6,059 nt of DNA from Verrucomicrobiota bacterium (GTDB taxonomy: Bacteria > Verrucomicrobiota > Verrucomicrobiae > Chthoniobacterales > UBA10450), in NCBI GenBank assembly GCA_003219495.1, contig QHOZ01000069.1, forward strand, positions 5,936-11,994, written 5' to 3'. The notes under the pieces were generated by a model, which saw only the letters and a list, made by a program, of their open reading frames with translations, was not told where the DNA came from and searched no databases. The translations under genes and the position numbers were made by a program. Of the stretch, positions 1 to 5,502 are shown one piece after another; positions within the stretch are counted from its first letter, which is position 1; each line of letters begins with the position of its first letter.

Positions 1-229
1 AAGGCACCGGTTGTCGCGTGGCAGCGTCGGTAACTTGGATAAGTCTATCGTTATCGAACGCCGGCGAATTCGACGCGATGAAAAATCCGGGCCGCGCGAC
101 CTGAATGTGCACGAGCCAATGTTCGGGACCTTTTGTCCAGGACGCTTTGAGCTCGACCTCGGCGGCAAAAGAGACGCTCGCGAGCAAGATCGACAATATA
201 AACGCGGAGGCGGGAATTCGGGGAACCAT
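1..229 (-). CDS. Secreted protein of unknown function, N-terminal part only
   Basis: An open frame starts at an ATG at 229 and runs off the left edge, giving 76 residues without a stop. An in-frame TGA sits directly upstream of the ATG, so this is the first possible start. Residues 1-23 look like a Sec signal peptide: an Arg near the start, a hydrophobic core FILSILLASVSF, and a small-residue cleavage region at Ala22-Ala23. The mature part begins EVELKASWTKGPEHWLVH and shows alternating hydrophobic residues, as in a beta-rich domain. I do not recognise the family. It lies 36 bases downstream of the ATP-grasp-like gene on the same strand and is probably cotranscribed with it. No clear Shine-Dalgarno sequence is seen. 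Export to the periplasm or outside is inferred from the signal peptide only. Confidence 0.72.
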   Translation of the reverse strand, partial: MVPRIPASAFILSILLASVSFAAEVELKASWTKGPEHWLVHIQVARPGFFIASNSPAFDNDRLIQVTDAATRQPVP

Positions 230-265
230 TCAGCCATGTTATCGCGCGGCCGGGCGCGCTGACAA

Positions 266-1570
266 TCACGATTCCAGCCGGGACGGAACCAGAATCCCAT
301 CGCGCATTCCGTGCACGAACTTCTTGTCGGCCGGAACGATCGTCGCGAGCGCGCCGCGCAATTTCACTTTGTCCTGTTCGACAAAATAGTACGGGCAAAG
401 CCGCACCCGGCCTTTCATCGTCTTGATTTCGCTCGAGCTTGGATCCGAGTAACGCTGCTCGACGAGTCGTCCTTTGTGGAAGCGCTGGAGGATTGTCGGT
501 GAGGAATCGAACGTCGCGAGGGCGCTCTCAATTCTCTTTTCCCATTCACCGTGCGCGAGATCGGACCCGAGCGAAATTCCGCGGCTGCCCCAGCCGAGCG
601 GTGAGAATCCGCTCACTTTTAAAAGAAGATCGCGCTCCTTCTGGCTGAGCTTGGCCGCTTCGCGCCAATCATGAATCTCCAGACGCGGAATGACCGCGTG
701 CTGCGGCAACGGCGTTGGATCGAGCATCCACGAGTAGGGGATAACTTCCTGCAGTTTCAGAAAATATTTTTCTCCCAGCTCGCGCCGCCAGAATTCGTGC
801 AACGGCTTCAGCCAAAAAAGCGCAAACCACATTTTTTCTTCGAGGAACGGTTTGATCGGCGGTGTGATGTTCACGCGGCTTTCGGCGTTCGCGCGAAGTA
901 GGTTTTCGATCTTTGGAATGTTCGGCAGATCGAAGAGCTCGAAGAAGCGGTAGACATCGCGGCCGTCTTTCGGTTCGTAATTTTCCGCCGCCACGACGCG
1001 CAGGTCGAGACCACGGTTTTTCAATTGCGCCGCCGTCCATTCCATTTCCGGGCGATAAGTCGCCGCTTCTTCGGAGATGACAATGTCCCCGCCGTTCGGC
1101 AGAACGCTTTGAAATCCTTCCAGCATTCCGTCGGCGCCGCTGATGATTTCCTTTTCGAACTTCGAATACGTTTGGCTGAGCCATCCGGTCAAACCGATGC
1201 CGCCCGGAACCGAATCGATCTCCGCAATGATATAGCCTTCGTCCGTTAAAATCAGATCGGGCCGGATTACGCGCGGCAAATCGTTGCGAATCTCTTTGCG
1301 TCGCGAAAACTCGATCAGCTCTTTCGGTTTGCCCGCATCGAGATAATCGGCGACCCACTTCGGCTGTTTGCCTTTAACGCTGAGTTGATAAAGCTGATTG
1401 CAGGCGCGCTGAAAAATGAAAAGCCGATGACCGAGTTGTTCGAGCTCAGTCAGGAACTTTTCTTCGATCGGAAAGGCGTCGGGCGAAATTAGCCAATCCT
1501 TTTCCGCAAAGAGACCTTCTTTCGGAAATGCGCTTCGGATCGCGTTTAGTTTGTCCTCTTGGACGAGCAT
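266..1570 (-). CDS. Uncharacterised protein with ATP-grasp-like features
   Basis: This encodes 434 residues from the ATG at 1570. A TTG at 1588 is also in frame, but it falls inside the heptamer repeat, so the ATG is preferred. No signal peptide or membrane segment is seen, so the protein should be cytoplasmic. Around residues 103-129 the motif RPDLILTDEGYIIAEID, followed by PGGIGLTG, resembles the N-terminal part of circularly permuted ATP-grasp or glutathionylspermidine-synthase-like proteins. Around 317-340 a Lys and a Gly-rich stretch (GWGSRGISLGSD), then ILQRF near 360-364, could form the nucleotide-binding part. The C-terminus (about 387-429) has a conserved-looking RLCPYYFV strand and a HGMRDG motif. 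ATP-dependent ligase activity is an inference; the substrate is unknown. It follows ruvA by 40 bases and precedes a secreted-protein gene, which gives no clear functional hint. Confidence 0.8.
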   Translation of the reverse strand: MLVQEDKLNAIRSAFPKEGLFAEKDWLISPDAFPIEEKFLTELEQLGHRLFIFQRACNQLYQLSVKGKQPKWVADYLDAGKPKELIEFSRRKEIRNDLPRVIRPDLILTDEGYIIAEIDSVPGGIGLTGWLSQTYSKFEKEIISGADGMLEGFQSVLPNGGDIVISEEAATYRPEMEWTAAQLKNRGLDLRVVAAENYEPKDGRDVYRFFELFDLPNIPKIENLLRANAESRVNITPPIKPFLEEKMWFALFWLKPLHEFWRRELGEKYFLKLQEVIPYSWMLDPTPLPQHAVIPRLEIHDWREAAKLSQKERDLLLKVSGFSPLGWGSRGISLGSDLAHGEWEKRIESALATFDSSPTILQRFHKGRLVEQRYSDPSSSEIKTMKGRVRLCPYYFVEQDKVKLRGALATIVPADKKFVHGMRDGILVPSRLES

Positions 1571-1579
1571 TGAGTCGAG

Positions 1580-1610
1580 AACTCTCAACTCTCAACCATT
1601 AACTCTCAAC
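1580..1610. repeat. Short heptamer tandem repeat in the ruvA downstream gap
   Basis: The decamer AACTCTCAAC occurs three times on the plus strand: at 1580-1589, 1587-1596 (sharing three bases with the first) and 1601-1610. The last copy is separated from the second by CATT. The basic unit is the heptamer AACTCTC. It fills nearly all of the gap between the ruvA stop and the next gene's ATG. It resembles the short tandemly repeated heptanucleotides found between genes in some bacteria. No terminator-like stem is formed. Confidence 0.7.
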
Positions 1611-2171
1611 TTATCTCCCGGCCGCCATTTTCTTGAGTGCGAGCTTCACCAATTCCTCCGCCGATTTCGCCTCGCCCTGCAAATCGCGCACCGCCTTGTG
1701 GGCATCGACCTGCTTGTAACCGAGCGCGATCAATGCCAGCACCGCTTCGTTCACCTGTTCCTGCTCCGGCGTGGGCGCGTTTGCGGCAGTGGCCGCTTCC
1801 CATGCTGCCGCGACTCCGAGTTTGTCTTTTAACTCGAGCACGATTCGCTCCGCGGTCTTTTTTCCCAGCCCGCTGATCTTCGAGATCGAGGCAATGTCGG
1901 AATTGACCACGGCCGCTTTGAAATTTCCGACGCTCATTCCGCTCAGCACCGCCAGCGCGAGTTTTGGGCCGATTCCGCTCACGTGGTTAACGAGCAGGCG
2001 AAACAAATCCCGTTCCGGCGCGGACATGAAAATGTGGATCGACTGGCCGACCGCGGGAAGTTTGTCGTAACTCGAAAGCGGAATGAAAACTTCGTAGCCG
2101 ACGCCGTTCACATCGACCGTCGCCTGAGTCGGCAGCGCGGCCACGAGCTTGCCATCGAGAAACGTGATCAT
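1611..2171 (-). CDS. ruvA: Holliday junction branch migration protein RuvA, lacking the acidic-pin segment
   Basis: RuvA binds four-way DNA junctions as a tetramer and loads the RuvB motor in recombination and replication-fork repair. The ATG at 2171 gives the canonical MI..L.G start and 186 residues; a TTG at 2180 is less likely. Domain I is recognisable (DVNGVGYEV at 20-28), as are both helix-hairpin-helix motifs (VSGIGPKLALAVLSGMS at 64-80, ISGLGKKTAERIV at 99-111). The C-terminal RuvB-binding domain is also present (EAVLALIALGYK at 142-153). Against E. coli RuvA (203 residues), the segment between GQ (42-43) and ERDLF (53-57) is about 15 residues short. The missing block corresponds to the end of the OB fold, including the RED turn that carries acidic-pin residues Glu55 and Asp56. 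The reading frame is intact across this point. The gene follows the glycosyltransferase gene by 16 bases. Confidence 0.95.
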   Translation of the reverse strand: MITFLDGKLVAALPTQATVDVNGVGYEVFIPLSSYDKLPAVGQSIHIFMSAPERDLFRLLVNHVSGIGPKLALAVLSGMSVGNFKAAVVNSDIASISKISGLGKKTAERIVLELKDKLGVAAAWEAATAANAPTPEQEQVNEAVLALIALGYKQVDAHKAVRDLQGEAKSAEELVKLALKKMAAGR

Positions 2172-2187
2172 TCGAAGCAATGCTTCA

Positions 2188-3639
2188 TCATTCCGGCTTC
2201 AAGACAAGCGTAAGATCGACATGTTTGCCTTTGGCGACGTTGAAACCTGAAATCGGATAGATTTTCCATGTCGTCGGGAAATCGGGAAACGTTTTCGAAA
2301 GATCCGGAGTCGGAAGGAGAATGAATCGAGCTCCGCTTTTTGTCATGAACTCGGACGCGTTCTTCAATTTCAGCGGGGTCATCCACCCTTTCACCATCGA
2401 TCGAAAATACCAAACCAGGCTCGGTTCCTGAAAATCGACGGCGCCAAATTCCATCTCCGGTTTCAGATCGTTGCGAACGGTTCGATAAAATTGCGCGGCT
2501 GGAAAGAATTGAGCGGCAAACGGAGCGGCAGTTATCGCGAGCGCGAGATAAACACAAATCGCGGCCGTGGCTGCGCCTTTAAGAAAGCGTTCGCTCTCGA
2601 GATGCCGGGCGAGCAACAGGGCGAGCAACGGAAGCGCTGGCAACGTGTAATGCGGCAGTTTCGTTTTGATCAAAGTGAAGATGACAAAAATGAGCCCAAC
2701 GCCGCAAAGCAGGTAGATGTCGATCTTGTCGCGTTCACGCCAAAGTTTCTTCGTGAGCGCCGGCAGTTTGACTGACCACGGGAAAAAACTGGCAAAGATC
2801 GTGACGAAATAGAACGGCAGCAGGAGCAAATAAATCCAGAGCGAGTTTGAGCCGTGACTTTCCATTGCGCTGAATGAGCGGCCGATCACGTGCCGGCCAA
2901 TCCCGATTCGCAAAAATTCGCCGTGCGTTTGAACCAATGCTGGAATTCCCCAGGACGCGACGATCGCGAGCATCAGCAAAAGCCCGCGAACAAACTTGAA
3001 ACGCTTCGCAAGATCGACATCGCGCGAAAAATATTTCCATGCGGCGAGCGTGAGCAGGGGGGTCCACGCGATTGGACCCTTCGCGAGAAATCCGAGCGCG
3101 AGCGAGACGTAAAAAATAAACCACCATTTCCAGGCCGGCCTTTGAATCAGCTCGTAGCCGGCCCAGTGCGCAGTTGTGACGAACAAAACGAGCCACATGT
3201 CGGCGACCGCGGCTTTCGCGTGCAGAAAAGTTTGGAGTGAAAGCGTGAAAATAATTACCGCCCACCAGGCGATTCGATCGCCACTGAGCGATCGTCCCCA
3301 CGCGAAGATCGACATCGCGACAAGCGCGGCTGCGATTGCCGATGGAAAACGCGCCGCGAAATCGTTCTCACCGAAAATTTTGTAGGTCGCGACCTGTGCC
3401 CAGTAAGTAAGCGGTGGTTTATCGAGGCGAAGCTGATTGTTGAAATAAGGAACAATGTAATCGCCGCGCTCGATCATTTCCCGTGAGGCTTCGGCAAAGC
3501 GCGGCTCGTCGCGATCGATCAGGGGCACGCTCCACGTGCCGAGGATGTGAAAAAGAACGCAGCCGAAAAAAAGCAGCGCGTAATTGATTGATTTCAAGTC
3601 AGGTCCCAAAATAGAGAACTTTCGTGAAGCGCGCTGCAT
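2188..3639 (-). CDS. GT39/ArnT-like membrane glycosyltransferase
   Basis: This is a 483-residue polytopic inner-membrane protein of the PMT/ArnT (glycosyltransferase family 39) type. Such enzymes move a sugar from a polyprenyl-phosphate carrier to lipid A, protein or another envelope acceptor on the outer face of the membrane. The first luminal loop has the family's acidic motif, DRDEPRFAEASREM (residues 42-55), followed by KPPLTYW (74-80). Further family marks are LAKGPIAW (185-192) and KTKLPHYTLP (325-334). About ten or more hydrophobic segments lie between residues 18 and 375, followed by a soluble C-terminal domain of about 100 residues. The length is normal and no internal gap is evident. 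The ATG at 3639 lies inside the divergent PAP2 gene. TTG codons at residues 11 and 15 are alternative starts that would remove the overlap. Donor and acceptor cannot be told from sequence. Confidence 0.93.
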   Translation of the reverse strand: MQRASRKFSILGPDLKSINYALLFFGCVLFHILGTWSVPLIDRDEPRFAEASREMIERGDYIVPYFNNQLRLDKPPLTYWAQVATYKIFGENDFAARFPSAIAAALVAMSIFAWGRSLSGDRIAWWAVIIFTLSLQTFLHAKAAVADMWLVLFVTTAHWAGYELIQRPAWKWWFIFYVSLALGFLAKGPIAWTPLLTLAAWKYFSRDVDLAKRFKFVRGLLLMLAIVASWGIPALVQTHGEFLRIGIGRHVIGRSFSAMESHGSNSLWIYLLLLPFYFVTIFASFFPWSVKLPALTKKLWRERDKIDIYLLCGVGLIFVIFTLIKTKLPHYTLPALPLLALLLARHLESERFLKGAATAAICVYLALAITAAPFAAQFFPAAQFYRTVRNDLKPEMEFGAVDFQEPSLVWYFRSMVKGWMTPLKLKNASEFMTKSGARFILLPTPDLSKTFPDFPTTWKIYPISGFNVAKGKHVDLTLVLKPE

Positions 3640-4207
3640 TTTTTTACTGGCTGCTCGGGATCGTCATCGTCGTGATTTGCATCGTCGTCGCGTTTCGTTT
3701 TGACATCGCGGTTGCAAATTTCATGGCGAATCACCAGACACCCGCTCTGCGCGGCTTCATGCGCAACGTGAGTCGCTTTGGCGATTGGTGGGAACATTTT
3801 CTGGTCGGGCTTGTCTGCGCCGGAATCGCCTGGCGGCGGGGAAACAAAAGGTGGACGCGGATTTTTCTGGCGATGTTGATTGCGTTGTCGATCGCCGGAA
3901 TCGCCGGGCGGGGGTGAAGTCGGAGCAAGTCTGGTGGAATCCGCAACGTTGGAGCTCGAAATATCATTCGTTTCCTTCAGGCCACGTCGATGCGTCGACT
4001 GCATTCTTTGCCGTGCTAGCATTCGCGAGCTGGCGAATCGGTCTGCCCTTATTGACGATTCCGATCCTGATCGGGTTCTCGCGAATGTATCTTGGCGCGC
4101 ATTATTTATCCGACGTCGTTTGCGCCGCCGTGCTCGGCATATTCAGCGCAATCGCGGTTACGCGTTTTTTTCTGCGGCGGCGCGAGAAGGATGCGACTGC
4201 GGTCTAA
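3624..4207 (+). pseudogene. PAP2-family membrane phosphatase, frame-broken
   Basis: Two adjoining frames together make a PAP2 (type 2 phosphatidic acid phosphatase) protein. The family dephosphorylates lipid phosphates such as undecaprenyl pyrophosphate or phosphatidic acid at the membrane. The first frame begins at a GTG at 3624 (AGAGA lies about 7 bases upstream). It encodes three probable membrane helices and stops at TGA 3915-3917. The second frame resumes at the same point as GVKSEQVWW and carries the catalytic motifs SFPSGH and SRMYLGAHYLSD, then ends at TAA 4205-4207. The expected first motif (KxxxxxxRP) should lie near the junction but is absent. The break is therefore more likely a short internal deletion than a single lost base, although one missing G in the run at 3910-3914 would also restore the frame. 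It is either a true pseudogene or an assembly error. Confidence 0.82.
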
Positions 4208-4305
4208 AAATCACTCGGCTGTCGCCTGCGGGATCTAGTTCGGTGCAGGCTGGCGCGCTTGCTCAACGGCCGAGCAGTGGCACACTCATCACCGATCACT
4301 TTCAT

Positions 4306-4395
4306 GGAGGGGCGGCAGAGCGGTTGAATGCACCGGTCTTGAAAACCGGAAGACTCGAAAGGGTCTCGTGAGTTCGAATCTCACCCCCTCCGCCA
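4306..4395 (+). tRNA. tRNA-Ser (anticodon UGA)
   Basis: This is a complete type II tRNA. The acceptor stem GGAGGGG (4306-4312) pairs with CCCCTCC (4385-4391), followed by discriminator G and an encoded CCA (4393-4395). The anticodon arm is CCGGT-CTTGAAA-ACCGG (4333-4349) with anticodon TGA at 4340-4342, which reads UCN serine codons. The long variable arm AGACTC-GAAA-GGGTCT (with one T-G pair) is the hallmark of serine tRNA. The T arm is GTGAG-TTCGAAT-CTCAC (4368-4384). All stems pair, so the gene looks functional. It stands between the broken PAP2 gene and the radical SAM gene. The 98 bases upstream (4208-4305) hold no gene and no convincing promoter. They contain only a weak inverted repeat, GCCTGC/GCAGGC at 4224-4250, without a T-run. 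Confidence 0.97.
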
Positions 4396-4435
4396 ATTCG
4401 TTTTGTTGACCGAGCATTTTCTCGACAGCTTCGTA

Positions 4436-4449
4436 TGTTCATGCGAACA
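4436..4449. promoter_or_regulatory. Probable LexA (SOS) operator, Verrucomicrobia type
   Basis: The sequence TGTTC-ATGC-GAACA is a perfect match to TGTTC-N4-GAACA, which I recall as the LexA-binding consensus of Verrucomicrobia. The symmetry extends one base on each side (ATGTTC/GAACAT). It ends 7 bases before the ATG of the radical SAM gene and overlaps a possible -10 element (TATGTT, 4434-4439), so a bound repressor would block transcription start. No other TGTTC-N4-GAACA was noticed in the window. LexA binding and SOS control are inferred from the motif and its position. Confidence 0.65.
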
Positions 4450-4456
4450 TTTCAAC

Positions 4457-5502
4457 ATGGCGAAGTCGAAATTTCGGCCGGTGATTGAAGAAAATCCGCA
4501 AAGCCGGGAGGCGATTCACGGCCGCGGCGCATCGTGGAGTCCGGCGAACCGTTTTGAGAAGCTCCATGTCGATCTTACCGCTGTGCATTTCGTCGACGAC
4601 GATCCCGAAGCCGAAGAAAATCCGCGCCGCGCGACGCAGTATTTCGACGACAAAACGAAAACGATCATCGCGCACAATCAAAGCCCCGACGTCGGATTCG
4701 AAAGCAGCGTCAATCCGTACCGCGGCTGCGAGCACGGGTGCATTTATTGTTTCGCGCGGCCGACTCACGAGTATCTCGGATTCTCCGCCGGCCTCGATTT
4801 CGAATCCCGGATCATGGTCAAGCGTGACGCGCCGAAGTTACTCGAAGCGGAGCTCTCTTCGCCAAAATGGAAACCGCAGCTGTTGATGATGAGTGGCGTG
4901 ACCGATTGTTATCAGCCGATCGAACGCAAACCAAAAACCGACTCGTTACGCGCGACATCGACATTTTGTCCGAGCTCGCGCGCGAGAAAGCCGTCGTCGT
5001 GAATCTTTCCATCACAAGCCTCGATGTCGATCTTCAGAGAATCCTGGAGCCGCGAACCTCTGCGCCGAGCGCGCGCCTTGATGCTGTTTCGCAATTGCGC
5101 GCGGCGGGAATTCCCGTTGGCGTAATGGTCGCGCCGGTCATTCCCGGAATAAACGATCACGAGATTCCGAAGATCGTTGAAGCTTGCGGCAAAGCGGGTG
5201 CGCAATTTGCCGGTCATGTTTTGCTGCGATTGCCTTGGGCGGTTGCACCGTTGTTCGAACATTGGCTCGACGAACATTTTCCGGAACGAAAAGCGAAAGT
5301 GCTGGAGCGCGTTCGCGCTACGCGTGGCGGAAAGAAGCTTTACGATTCTCGCTGGCGCAAACGACAGATCGGCGAAGGAATTTTCGCGGAACAAATCTCA
5401 AACATGTTCGACGTTGCCTGTCGGCGCTCCGGAATGACTGAACGACCGAAACTTTCGATCGCAGCGTTTCGCCGGCCTAACGAGCAACTCAAGCTGCTTT
5501 AG
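4457..5502 (+). pseudogene. PA0069/SplB-like radical SAM protein, frame-broken by apparent internal deletion
   Basis: The ATG at 4457 opens a radical SAM protein of the PA0069 family, related to spore photoproduct lyase. These enzymes use a 4Fe-4S cluster and S-adenosylmethionine for radical chemistry; this family's substrate is not settled, and a DNA-repair role has been suspected. The cluster motif C91-x3-C95-x2-C98 (GCEHGCIYCFARP) is intact, as is SGVTDCYQPIERK at 146-158. There the frame breaks, near 4928-4932. The frame shifted by one base continues TKNRLVTRDIDILSELA, then ILEPRT, GVMVAPVIPGINDHE and GGKKLYDSRW, to TAG at 5500-5502. In related proteins about 21 residues lie between ERK and TKN, so roughly 64 bases seem to be missing. 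The first frame would stop at TGA 5000-5002, losing the C-terminal half. No Shine-Dalgarno sequence is seen. The operator at 4436-4449 suggests damage-inducible control. Confidence 0.85.

Noticed and set aside
51..398. A 115-residue minus-strand open frame across the boundary of the two leftmost genes
   Set aside because: It overlaps the C-terminus of the ATP-grasp-like gene and the signal-peptide region of the secreted protein in a different frame, and its Arg-rich composition is typical of an out-of-frame reading.
669..1358. A 229-residue minus-strand open frame inside the ATP-grasp-like gene
   Set aside because: Its composition is very Arg-rich, with no hydrophobic pattern or known motif. 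It is the shifted-frame shadow of the gene in GC-rich DNA.
2735..3301. A 188-residue minus-strand open frame inside the glycosyltransferase gene
   Set aside because: It is wholly contained in a clear membrane protein gene, is Arg-rich and has no recognisable domain.
4224..4250. Inverted repeat GCCTGC/GCAGGC after the PAP2 gene as a terminator
   Set aside because: The stem is only 6 bases with a 15-base loop and is not followed by a T-run.
4259..4287. Possible tRNA promoter (TTGCTC, then CACACT 16 bases later)
   Set aside because: The -10 match is poor and the region offers several equally weak alternatives, so it is not supportable.
4403..4456. TTG start extending the radical SAM protein by 18 residues
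   Set aside because: The extension would cover the operator and probable promoter and adds a Cys-rich tail unlike the family; the ATG at 4457 gives a typical N-terminus.
5250..5264. TTGTTCGAACATT inside the radical SAM gene as a second LexA site
   Set aside because: The two half-sites abut with no 4-base spacer, and the sequence codes for conserved protein, so it does not fit the operator motif.
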